Source of the DNA: Irpex lacteus
Taxonomy: Eukaryota > Basidiomycota > Agaricomycetes > Polyporales > Irpicaceae
Reading direction: 5' to 3'
Assembly (NCBI GenBank): GCA_001986395.2
Contig: MQVO02000042.1
Location: forward strand, 124,001 to 188,000
DNA: 64,000 nt
The notes under the pieces are model-generated. The model made no database searches. It was given only the letters and a program-made list of their open reading frames with translations, and was not told the origin of the DNA. How positions within the stretch are numbered: the stretch's first letter is position 1; each line of letters opens with the position of its first letter. The translations under genes were made by a program, and so were the position numbers. Shown piece by piece: positions 34,466 to 45,837 of the stretch.

Positions 34466-37400
34466 TCACACAATCTCGTCAGTAGCAACCCGGTCTGCCA
34501 AATCACTAGTCACCGGTACTGGTAGCTCTGGTAGCGCTTCCAGTTCTTGGCTATTGTCACGGAAGTCGTTATCCTCGGGATTGTCAAGAGCGTAGTCGTG
34601 TCTGGAATGTCCCTCGCTCTGCGTCTCTTCGCCAGTGTCACTAGTACTGGCATGCTCGCTGGGTGCAGTCGACGGCCGCGAGTCGTCAGTCGAAGGCTCG
34701 CTCGTTTCCCATTCAAAGCGGAAGCGTGGAAGGAAGCTTGAGGAAGGAAACGTCCGCCATAGAGCCGTCAGTCTTTCGGAGAACTCAGCGGGATATACGC
34801 CAGCGTCCACCAACTTGGCAAAGCACTTCTCCCAATCTTTGGTTTCGGGATGCATGGGAATGTCGCGGCCGCATGCACATTCACACCGCAATGCCCAATA
34901 TGCAGAGTTGGCCTTGGGTGCGATGACTTCCGAGTACTTGGGATAGCTCCGAAAGCGTGCTGGAAGGGCGAAGTGATCTTCCGGCCGTGGCAAATGAGAT
35001 GCAATGTTCTTGAAAAGAGCATAACACTTGTCGGGCGCGATTGACCGCCCATCGAGGATGACTGTAAGGAATAAGGCAGTATCGCATATTCTGAGCAGTT
35101 TCGCCAGGTTGTTCCCCGCCTCAGACAGCTTCCGTGCAATAACAGACGAGATGACTCCGTAATGTTCGTCTGTCACAGCTCCTGCCCAAAAGACAAAGTC
35201 ATAAGTATGGACTCCGATACAATGCTGTTTAGCGACTTACTTGTTGGCTCTATGCGTGCCCATTTGATGAAAGGAAGGCCCTGATGCGACATGCCTTTAT
35301 ACGAGTCTTCGGACGTCAGCGCGTCAATGAGCAAATCCGTAGTATGGCTGCTACTTATCGCAAACGATACGACATCGAGGCGCATCTGTACAAGTCGTCG
35401 AAATGCCGCGGGCGGTGAGCTGTCTTGTCTATCACTCAGTGCATCCGACTCTGGAGGGACGACTTTATAGAGTAAGAGACAAGAAGACCACAGAGCTGAA
35501 GAAAACGCCCGTGATTCGGGGACCTTCTTGTAGAGGTCTGTCCAAGACACATGCTGGAGCTCCACAGACATAATTGCGTCCAAGTAATGGGCAGTTTGTT
35601 GGTCCAAGCGACTGACCATGATGCGACGCGCTACAGCCGTATTGGGACCGGGCCACCATCTCTCTGGGTCGTCCCAGCCCCAGTCGACATTTCTGGTCAA
35701 GGGATAATCGCAGCCGCGAGCAGCAGCAGCGTGCTCTTGAATGGCGCGGAAAATGACAGTCCCGGTATAGCAGCCAATCTTCAGCAGCTCTGCAAGTTTT
35801 GCCAGCCCACCAAGTAGATCAGCTGTCTTGTCGTCAATGTTGTTGCGCTTAGGGATCGGGATGATGATGATGACCATGGCGCGACACAAGGCTGCACCAG
35901 ACTTGTTGTTCTTGAGGTAATAGCGAAGCAACGATACGGCATTGCGTGGCAATATTTCGCCAATATCGATATTCGCCACTGCTTCGGAGATGACAATGAG
36001 GAAAGTGAGAAGTATCGTGGGGTCGATGTTTGTCTCAAGTTTCCCGCCCTTCGACTCGGCATACCAATTTTGATGCTCTGGTCTATGGGATCTGGTCTTG
36101 CGTGTCCATACAAGATGGCGGTGGAAGATACTGAGAATAGCGTCCCGAGCCCCCGGTTGCAAGGAGCCCAGAGGAGCCCAACTTTCGAACGGCCAGTATG
36201 TCCAGACACGCTCCGAGTCTCGTTCGGTCTGCAGACGATGCGAAAGAACCTGCAAGATAAAAGGGGCGATACTCTCGAGCGGAGGCTTAGGATATATGCC
36301 GCTCACTGCCTCAACGATTGCAGTTGCAAGGAGCTCGTCATTTGCCTGGATGACATCGACCGATGCGAGTATGTCGATATCTACCGAGGAATCTTCAACA
36401 ACTGCTCTCTCATCCGGTATGCCGCGTAACGCGAGTATACAAGTGTTTCGTAGTCTGGAGAATCCTGCTGATAGCGCCTTTCTAGAGAATACTTCCAGGA
36501 AAGACTTTCGTTGGCGAGTGACAGCTCGTAGAACGATCTTCTGGATCACTGGCAGAACTCTTCGACATGCTGATGTAAAGGTTAGGAGTTGACTGCGGGC
36601 ATTGTGTATGCCAGATCGCATGGCTTTACATACGACTAAGAGAGAACGCTTCCATGACGTCCACGTGAGAGTCTTCGGACTGTTATCCTCTGCTTGTCTC
36701 GAGGTAGCTGGTCTAGTAGAATTTGTCTTCAGCGACATACGTCCGGCGACACGCGACAGAGTACGATGAAGGTGTGCTACTCCGGTCTTCAGCAGAGTCG
36801 TTCTATAAGGGCAGCGAGGGAAGAATACTGGCAAGACGGATGAGCCGAAGAAGCAAAACGACCAGCCGACAACCAGTGGCAAGACGGTGTTACCGACACT
36901 CTCGTGAATCGATGAGCTGAAGTAGCACAGGCCAACAAAGAAGAGTCCGAGGGAAAGCTGCAGGAGGAGGGGAAGGCACGCAACGATCTCATACACCTTC
37001 CACTTTCGGAGCTGAGGCTCACGGAAGTGCCGAAGGCGGAGACGCGCTTGAGGAGAGGGAACTTCAACAGCGAGAAACTCGCGTAGCCACTGCTTGACAA
37101 GCATTCCAAAGGATGCCGTCACCAGGCTGACTACGAGACTAGCGAACCACAGAATATTCACGCGGATGTCCCCGTTGGATGCTTGGAAAGGAGGTGGAGA
37201 CACGGGCAGCGCGTTGGCGGAGATGAGGATACCGTCAGTGAGGTTGTAACCTGCCGTCTGCACAGCAATTTGTTCCAGTGCATATGCCACTCGATCCAAG
37301 GGAGATTGCTGCAGATTTGGATAAGCAGCTACGAGGAACGCAGACAAAATCGCGGAGAATAAACCAGCCTATAAACAGCCGTTACTAATCAGTCAGCCAG

Positions 37401-37713
37401 TCAGACAGAGAATGCGTGTGCATGTCCTCACAAAAACCAGCAGGGTATCCACATCGTCTTTGCAGCTCTGGACCTTTTCTTCGTCCAAGTCCCGAACTTC
37501 TTTCGCCATCGCTGCCCATCCCGTAGGCTGCCCAGCGAGCACATACTTGACTTCGGTTTCCTCATGGTGAATTGAAGAAGGCTGGACTGATGGGCTGGGT
37601 ATTCGACGCATCTGTAAAGCGATGGATTCGTCAAAATCTCGCAAAGCTTCAATATCCACCGAGGGCCCATCGCAATATCTGAAACCTGGCGGCGCTTCGT
37701 GACCTCCGTACAT
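34466..37713 (-). CDS. DUF6535 membrane protein, copy 4 (outside the array)
   Basis: Three exons (37713-37432, 37368-35241, 35181-34466) sum to 3126 nt, or 1041 residues. The N-terminus is short (about 50 residues) and lacks the long serine-rich repeats of the array copies. GWAAMAKEVRDLDEE and CKDDVDTLLVF open the DUF6535 domain; an intron falls right after LLVF, the same position and phase as in the array genes. AGLFSAILSAFLVAAY and ILWFASLVVSLVTASF, then VKQWLREFL, are the membrane hallmark. The middle is helical, and the C-terminus (from about residue 950) is rich in Ser, Glu and Asp. It is a diverged family member, clearly not part of the recent duplications. Function unknown. Confidence 0.87.
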
Positions 37714-38465
37714 CGTTGAGATTTGACCTTCCTTTCTGTGGGATGCGTAGATGTATACGAAAGCGATTTCGCACTAGTACAGTCTGCGTGAAGAGCGCAA
37801 CCAAGGACCAAAGCGTCGACGTCAAACTTTTTGATGTCAGCAAAGTTGGTAGAGGCTCACAGGCACTGGGTCGAATTACTTCAGCTATTCGTGAGCTTTT
37901 GTTGCACGTTGAAGCCGAAGGACCAGCTGAAGACGAGAGATGTGGCGAAGGTCTGAGTCGAAGCGCCTGAGAGCTGCTGAATCGATGGCCGCATGTTTAA
38001 TCTACGCTTTTCCACCGTTGAACATCTGAACATTGCGGCAGGTGAGCAGAAGATGGTGCAGAAACGCACTAGTAATGCAGCGAGAGCTTGCGTTGAAGAC
38101 TGCAGGAAAGTAGGTCCTTTCCCCGATCCCGATATCCGAAGAGAGTTCAAGAGACTGGCATCATGTATGTAGTTACTGGAAGGAGGAAACGTGTCAGTTT
38201 TTAAGCTCAGTCAACGCTCCTTACCGAGATTGGGAGGAGCCCGAAGGTATACGTGTACTTCACTCGATGCATAGTTGCCCACGAAATAACTGTTCATACT
38301 TTCGAGGCGAGCTGGGACGTAAGTCACTGGATCCAAATGTAAAGTATATGAACATAAAAATACGAACATGTGGTATGTACGCTCATTCCCTGAGCAATTA
38401 TTCTAGAACACAAATGCTACTATATCCCCATTTTCGATAGATACCACGATCCCTGGGCATCAGTC
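37714..38465. other. Gap upstream of DUF6535 copy 4
   Basis: About 750 bp. A minus-strand frame at 37,881-38,150 (89 codons) has no ATG with good context and no recognisable motif. I treat the region as promoter and intergenic sequence. Confidence 0.3.
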
Positions 38466-39848
38466 TTAGACCGGGAGAACAGTGTTGAAGACGATGTCCC
38501 AAATCTTGCTCGTGACGCCGAAGCCGAGTTCGAAGTTCTTGTAGTGGTGAGCGAGATGGTACTTCTTGACCTCCCGCATGTAGGCGGGCAGACGCTTGTG
38601 GTGCATGCTACGAGATACCAGGTCAGATAGAGACTAAAGAGGTGGAGGATGCAACATACGCGTAGTGCATCACGTCGTAAATGACATCTAAAGCCAAAAG
38701 CAATCAGAATGGTCTACTTGCTGTATTGTTGTCTTGACTCACAGAACATGAATGCGCCAGCGATAGTAGCGTTCGCGATGTTCGCCGGGAAGATAGCATG
38801 CGCGAGTCGAGTGAAAGGATAGGACAGCGCAGTGAACAGTGCCGGGGGCATCACCAGCCTTAACCTGTGGAAACGCATGTCAGGAAGACATTGTGACACA
38901 TACGTGACTCGAACTTACTGATCCATGGGCAGGTAGTGATGGATGCCGTGGAGAGTAAAGTGAAGAGCGAAAGCGTAGGGATGATCAGGAAGGTAGTAGT
39001 CAACGTGGAATAGGAAGCGATGCATGGTATACTCGAGGAAGGTCCACACGACATTGCCGAAGAAGAAGCAAGGCATTGCTTGAGCGACGACGGTGTACGG
39101 AATCGGTATGGTGAATAGGGCCTTCAAAGGTGCTATAGGGTCGACGGAGAACGGAGGCAGAGCTTGATTGCCCAGCGTGAACTGAACGAGCGAACGCGCA
39201 AACAGATAGCCAGTAATAGGCAGCCAGATGCACGGTATCACATACCAAGGGGTCTTACTGAAGATCTGTCACAGTGCATTAGTGAGCAAGAAACGCTTAT
39301 ATATTAACGGTTGCTTACCTCAAGATATACAGGCCCGAACAGAGGTGCAGAGCTGCTCAAATGCCGTGGCTGGTGGACTTGCTGGAGGTAGTAAGACTTG
39401 CTGAAGTTTGCGCGGAAGAGTTGAGGCAGCATGGGACGACGCAGATCAAGGAACTGATTCTTCTCATAATCCTTGGCAGTATCTGTCTCCTCAGGATGGA
39501 AGTCATCCGGTGCAACCCAGTCTAAAAACTTGTTGGAGGTTGTGCTAGGATATCGTTGGAGTAATGCTTACCGTCGCTCACAACACTTTCGCCATGTCCG
39601 ATCCGGCCAATGAGGAACTCGTCCAACATGTCGTATGCCGACTCCGAATGCTCGTGCTCATCCGGGTCCTTCATAACCTCGCCAATGTCCTTGCCTGCAT
39701 GCTTGAGAATGAGGTCGTCTCCACCGGGGTGGTCTTCCAGGAACTTGGTGACATCGTACACTTTGCCGTCACGGGAGATCCAGCAGCTCTCGGAAGACGA
39801 ATGGGCAGCGACGTCTTCGTCGGTGAAGATGCGAATGCGTTTGGACAT
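38466..39848 (-). CDS. SCS7: Fatty acid 2-hydroxylase (sphingolipid alpha-hydroxylase)
   Basis: The protein opens with a cytochrome b5 domain (MSKRIRIFTDEDVAAH, with the haem-binding HPGG motif at about residue 41 and a second His in LKHAGKD). After a linker come hydrophobic helices and the fatty-acid-hydroxylase histidine boxes: HRFLFHVDYY, HFTLHGIHHY, DVMHYA followed by HHKRLP, and YHLAHHYKN. This domain order and length (about 370 residues, several short introns) match yeast Scs7 and human FA2H, which 2-hydroxylate the very-long-chain fatty acid of ceramides in the ER. The frame ends FNTVLPV-stop. It is divergent from SEC5, with 313 bp between the start codons. Confidence 0.93.
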
Positions 39849-40161
39849 GGCGAGATTGAGACGAGGGAGATGGGAGTCGGTGAGCTCGTCGACAATTTCC
39901 GAGTGACAAACTAATATTGACCAGCGACATTCCCACGGTCATGCACCTGTCTCCAAAGCGCGAGATCTAGCTGCCGCCATCATCGTCCAGAACGACCTTG
40001 AACTTGCAACTGCATCATCTAGACTCGTCGGACTCAGCTATCACGGCAGACGACTTGCGTGGACGCGACATATTGCGGGTCATATAGGAACTACACCGGC
40101 AGCTAGTACGATATTGCTGTTGTAAACCATCTCAGTGGCCAACGGCAGCCTTGTAAGCGGT
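39849..40161. promoter_or_regulatory. Bidirectional intergenic region SCS7/SEC5
   Basis: These 313 bp separate two divergent start codons and must hold both promoters. No TATA box was seen. Confidence 0.4.
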
Positions 40162-43100
40162 ATGACCAAGCTCAACTTTGACATTGACGATGCTACACTC
40201 TTGAAGACGTACAAGCTATCGACGGCCACACCGACGTAAGTGATGTTGTTATGCGATCATAAGCTTGACTAATAGAACTGCAGAAAATGGGAGGAAACTG
40301 AGGAAGAAGTCGATGAGGCTATCCTTATGAGCCCTACCGGTAGTTCCGGTGAATACGACGGTGATCCGCTCGGGCTGGGAGCGACAGTTGAGTGCGTCCG
40401 AAGACGAGCCAGGGCTTCTACATGCAATTAATTTTGGTCTCACTGTCTTAGTTTGCGTAACCTGGACCTTGACACAAGTTTGTCACACGAACTGACCCTG
40501 TCACGCTCTTCCTAACTTTGACTATAGAGTCTGCGATCCTCATATCGTCGAAGTCCTTCACACCGAAGACATTCTTGTCCGTTGTGCACCCTAACGCGAC
40601 GTATCAGGACCTGTCATCCGGAATAGCGCACCTACAGGCTGCAATTGATTCTCGCTCCGAAGCTGTGCGAGTGCTTGTAGAAGAGAACTTCGATAGATTC
40701 GTTGCCGTCAAAGCTTCTACAGATGGTAAGCATATGTCGAGTGGTGATAAGATAGCATGATTTACTTTGCCTTAATGTATCAAGCGCTATACGCGGAAAT
40801 GCGGGAGGGTCTCCTGGCGGACGATACGGACTTTGCTACAAGGCAGGTCCGTGAGCATCTCAAGAGTAAGTGAACGTGGCTTTATACCGTCCGCTTTCCG
40901 CTCATGGCTAGTTATTTCTTAGATGGGGCGCAAAAGGCCGATCAAGTGTTCCTACCGGTACTCGAAAATGCCCTGAAGGCGCAGAAACTTCGCACAACAT
41001 TGGGCGTGTTCGAGCGTTCAAAGTTCTTCTTCAATCTCCCTAGTTCGCTTATGGAAGCGATAGAGGCCGTAAGTGTCGGCGGCGTGCAATATAGTCATGG
41101 CGATTTTTACACAGTATCTAATTATAGGGCCGCTACGAGGCTGCATTGCGTGACTATAAGAAGGGCAAATTCCTTCTGGAGTCACGCCCTGGCCAACTAG
41201 TGCCGATCGGTTCTACCAAAGATGGGCAGCGCTCCGCGGCTGCAGAGCAGCAGCAAAAACGGATTCTTGATAAGGTCTGGTCGATGGTTGAACGCGTCAT
41301 GGGTGAGTTGCGTAAGCAACTCAATACGAAGCTCGAAGAGCCATCAAGAAGTGTCGAGGAACAGGAGAAAACTCTCGAGTAAGGCCAATATCGTTAGTCC
41401 GCTTTAACTCCACTCATGGGTATTTTAGAATACTTTCGGAGCTCAGTCCGAATGAAGAACACGTCTGGGCCTATTTCGATGCCCAGCACAAATACATTCT
41501 AACAAGCATGGCTGATACCTATCAATCGGCAACTAATGGAATTAGGGGTATGACCTGCAATTCTTTCCCGGCAAGCTGGCACTGACTAAATCGTAGCGGC
41601 CCACGAGAAGGCAACAGCTTCAGTCAATGCCCCGGAAGTCCTGACTACTGCTATCACCGCACAGCTTAAACTGTGCCTGGCAGCATTGGAATCCAAGCAA
41701 CCGGAGACCGTTCTTTGTAGGTCCATATGTTCTGTATCTCTAGATCTCACCTTAAAACGTGTACAGTACAAGCCGGCGGCCATGACATCTGGCAAGCGGT
41801 GTTGACGATGGTGAAGAACGTATCAGAAGTCATGTTGTCGTGTCTTCCTAGCTTTTGGAAGATATGTAGGTCGTTCCTCGACGGGAAATTCAAGAAAGTA
41901 AGCGTTCACACTCCAGCGAAATACGCACATATATTCACGATAGACGCCCAGAATCTCTCAACATCTTCTCGTCGAAGTCCCACGCAAGTGCGCACCATGG
42001 CGCTGGACGTCATCAAACAGTATATCGCATTATTCTCCGAATTCTTCATGCTCTCCGACGCCGCCGTTGTGACGAACTCTCCAGGTCCCGACGGTAGCCC
42101 TACACCTCCCTTGCTTCCTCGTGACTCCACTGCCCTGACAACCATGCATCACTTGATGAAGATATTGGGTGAGATACAAGAGACGGTCAACGAAGTGAAT
42201 GGAATGGACATCTCGTCCGAAGCTACCTCAAGTCTCAAAGGATTCATGGAGAGCGCTCGCTGGAAATTCGAGGATATCTTGGTGCACAATTGGCTCCGAG
42301 GTGATTTACCCACTGTCTGTCTTCCCTCTGGCTCTTACCTCTTACCTCTTAGATGCAAACGTGTTTTATCACCTCGAGAGCTGGCGAGAGTCAACCTCGG
42401 ATCCTTATACTACTGTGTATCTCTCACAGATCCGCATTTTCCAGAGGCAAATGACTACAGGCGCTTTCAAGATCGCGGGCGGCGTTGACCTCTCCGGGTA
42501 CTCTGCGCCCACTTCACGACTTGCGAAACAAAACTCGATTTCCTCGATGTTCGTCTCGAAGATTACGAAAGCTTTCTTAGATACCCTATACGCATTTCTG
42601 GACGGTTTGGTCCATCTGGCTTCCGACGAATCACCAGAGACGGATACGTGGCAGCCCAAGACAGACATTACCGAATTGACTGCCACGAACTCTTTGGAAC
42701 TCTTGGACATCCACAATGCGGTACGTCGGAGACGTTACTTCTAATGAGACCGTGTAGGTTGACAGCTAATCGGAACACGCAGGACACTCGGTTGCTATTA
42801 GTCATATCTAATTTCGGACATCTCTCGCGATCTGTTATCCCCAGTATGCTAAATGAACTTGAGAGCGCTTTTGGAACGTCTGTACAGGACGATAAGCAGG
42901 TATGTAGCTTATGATCGAGTGACAGACCATGAGGTATGCTGATACTAAGACTCTCCCGCGAGACTCTCAATGCCGTTGTGTTGGAATTGGACAAAACGCT
43001 GTTCGAATCCTATGTTAAGCCGAAATCCTCAGTGCTTCAGAGTATCGTCCGAGGAGGGGTGTTAGATGGTGCGGTTGATTGGTACGACACGCCATTACCA

Positions 43101-43687
43101 AAGGGTACAACTCAATTTTGTGCCTCACATGGAGAGGTCACTACTGACTTTGGTTACCAGAGATTCGGTCTTATATCTTTGATATCCTCATTTATCTCGT
43201 TGGCATACACGCACAAGTTAGTGCCGCTGCGGCTCCATTGCTGGAGAGGACCCTGAATGCCCTGGTCGAAGACGTTGCCGATGAAGCCTTACGGTGTTTC
43301 CGTCAAGTGAAAAGGTTTGGAATGGGAGGGATGCTTCGAGTACGTATCTCTGGCTGATTGCGCGTCATGGTCGATCCGGTCCTTACTTACGTCTTCTAGG
43401 CGACGCTCGAAATAGAATTCCTTCATCAAACTCTCGCTCGTTATGTGAAGCCCTCCGCCGCAAAGACGTTATCAGAGCTATACAATCGAATCTCCAAAGC
43501 GTACGACCCTCCCAAGGACAACACAGAGGACATTCAGACCCACCTGGATAGTGTAAAGAGGACTTTGGCGGAGACGAGGCGTGCGACGGGCATAGAGTTC
43601 CTATGCTTCAGACAAACCAAACCTAGAGACAAAGGTACTTTCGGCAAGTCGGGTACGGCGAAGGACAAGGGAAGCCGAGATGGGTGA
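40162..43687 (+). CDS. SEC5: Exocyst complex subunit Sec5
   Basis: This many-exon gene encodes roughly 850-900 residues. The N-terminal third has the Sec5 signature: [38 protein letters not shown], then [10 protein letters not shown]. The middle is the helical Sec5 domain ([30 protein letters not shown]). The C-terminus carries the diagnostic [19 protein letters not shown]. Sec5 is a core subunit of the octameric exocyst that tethers secretory vesicles at growth sites of the plasma membrane, here presumably hyphal tips. The start is the ATG of [10 protein letters not shown]. The end is a short basic tail (KDKGSRDG). The gene appears intact across all introns followed. Confidence 0.9.
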
Positions 43688-45837
43688 TCATATAGCGGTC
43701 ATCGGACTTGGTTACACGCTGCGTGTTTTATTTATTGCTGTCATTTTACACTATGTCTCCCCCAGGAAATACGACTGCTGTTGCAACGGTGGTTTTATAC
43801 CAGCGCCACAAAGCTTCGAACTCTTGCCATATATGTTCAGAAGCCTCCCAAATATGGTAATCTTAGAGGTTCGCCGCCCGTAATCCCACGTTCATCAGGC
43901 GTATTATGTTACGGGTACACACACCTATTGCGAAGCACGGATCTGTCAGATGTGAGTATCTATTTTTATCGCACTGTAGTTTCACGTTGATGTAACCTAC
44001 TTTATCGACCCTGGGTGCAGTTGTTCGCTCTCATGACCTGACCTCGTGCCGAATTGCCGCGTCACGATCTCATACATTCTTGCCAGATTGAAGCTTTTGC
44101 GTACCACGTCCTTTCATGACCGCAAAGCTGATTTGAATTCATAATGGTCTCGCGAATAGCTTGACGCAAGGTATACGTAATTTCGTCCTGAATAACCTTG
44201 GTTTTCAAGCCGAATTCCCACCGCGGGGTATCTTGCCAGACGATGCTGTAGGAACAAGCAAAAAGTTTGTAACAATAGCTGGAGCTTCTGGTAGAGTTCC
44301 CTCGAGCAGGGAGAAGACATGTACACCACGAGTCAGGGAAGTCTTCTTTTGCTTCCGCTCACATGTGACGCTGATCTCCCCCTTGATTGCGACGCTACTC
44401 TTCCGTGTTCCCACCGAGTCCCATCTCCGAAGTAGCACTCTCGCGGAACCGGTACGTATCAATGGGTACTGTGTGGCGAGCACTTTCCTACTTGGGAGAG
44501 CTACGACCTCTGGGATTGTTCTAGCAACATCTATCTTGCGTGTTATACGTTATCTGCTGTGTCTGTCACCGGGGCTATCCACATATGTACCGTGACTCGC
44601 GGACGTGGATTTTACCGTCGTGCGAAAATTGTATGGACGGGAATCAAGGGTATTGCTATGTGCGTCGGTAGGGTGGTTCGTGGACTGCGTCGCATAATTT
44701 TGGCTAACATGCGGGCACAGATTATCGATTACTAGGTTTGCGGAGAAAGCATCCACATATGGGGTAATAGGCTTTCCAGTTTGTCCAATTCCTCCGTTGT
44801 GTGTGATACGTCGAGGAGGTTAGTCCTGTCCAGTAACGAATGGCTCCAAAAATAGCTTGCACATCTCATACTCCGCTTCTCTGATTATCAGAATATGGTA
44901 GCCGACTTCGACTAGCTTTCCAGCTGAACTGAGATTGCCAGGTCCCAAGTCCGCCACCTGAAGCCGCGGCGCTCGCGTTTTCTAGATGTAATCCTGCTCA
45001 AGAGATTGTCGCCTACCTTCTCAGTACCTCACGCTAAACCGTATCGAGGGGTCATGATTCCGTAGGCATCCGCAACTAACGACATCTCTGACGACACGAC
45101 CCATCTCTCGGATCGTTTCGTGCTCAGTGTAGTCCAATTTCGTCAACTTTGTGGAACTAAACGGAAGGAGATACCTTGTAGGTCTGAAGCCACGGTAATA
45201 GCACGATCGTAGTTGGCTACCTCGCCGTTCATTTTAGCAGCCGCCTGCTTAGAGAACGGCCAGATAAAGCACGTTCAAGGTTGAGCAGCTTGCCCCATCC
45301 CACACCAGACCCACTGAGGCTGCTCTTCTTCCCCATTGCTGGATTTCGCTCGAAGCGGATGGCAGGTATAATTTACCGAGCGGCGAACGAGTCAAGGAGA
45401 TTTTCGGGACACAGCAACATGGTCACTATGCCTAAGAAACGGGCGCTCGCTGTTCTTCTTCCGATGGTACATTGTCTGCTCATGTGCGACACTCAGGACT
45501 TGACTTCATTGTATCCTTGGCTGCGCCCGAAGCATCCCATCCACCTTCCATTGTGAGTGGCCCTGTGACTGATTCTGTTCCGCAAAATGCCATCTAAGCT
45601 GACTTCGTCAAAGAAGGCATTTCGCTTAGCTGAAGCTCCCCGTCTCTTTCCGCAACACATCGCATGGCACAATCTGATGTCACGGGAATTCTGTACCTCT
45701 GCAGAATTCGCTACGCTGGCGCATGACGGCACTCGCGCGATCAAGCCAAGGCCGTACTCATCTATATAAGTGCGCTCTGAATACCGCATAACATCAGCTC
45801 AGCTCTCAGAACCAGCCAATCTGACACCACTCGAGCC
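43688..45837. other. Long gap (about 2.1 kb) between SEC5 and oxalate decarboxylase
   Basis: Scattered frames of up to 144 codons (44,161-44,595 plus) show no motif. Neither strand gave exons that could be joined with good splice sites. The last few hundred bases contain the oxalate decarboxylase promoter. It may hold a heavily decayed gene, but I see nothing I can support. Confidence 0.3.
45763..45769 (+). promoter_or_regulatory. TATA box of oxalate decarboxylase
   Basis: tatataa lies 75 bp upstream of the ATG, typical spacing for a strongly expressed fungal secreted-enzyme gene. Confidence 0.65.

Noticed and set aside
37881..38150. 89-codon minus-strand frame upstream of DUF6535 copy 4
   Set aside because: It lacks a convincing start and any motif, and sits where the promoter of the DUF6535 gene must be.
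44161..44595. 144-codon plus-strand frame between SEC5 and oxalate decarboxylase
   Set aside because: No domain, no good ATG context, no conserved neighbour structure, and overlapping minus-strand frames of similar length.
45281..45556. 91-codon frame upstream of oxalate decarboxylase
   Set aside because: It has no ATG start and overlaps the promoter region of a strong gene; no recognisable motif.
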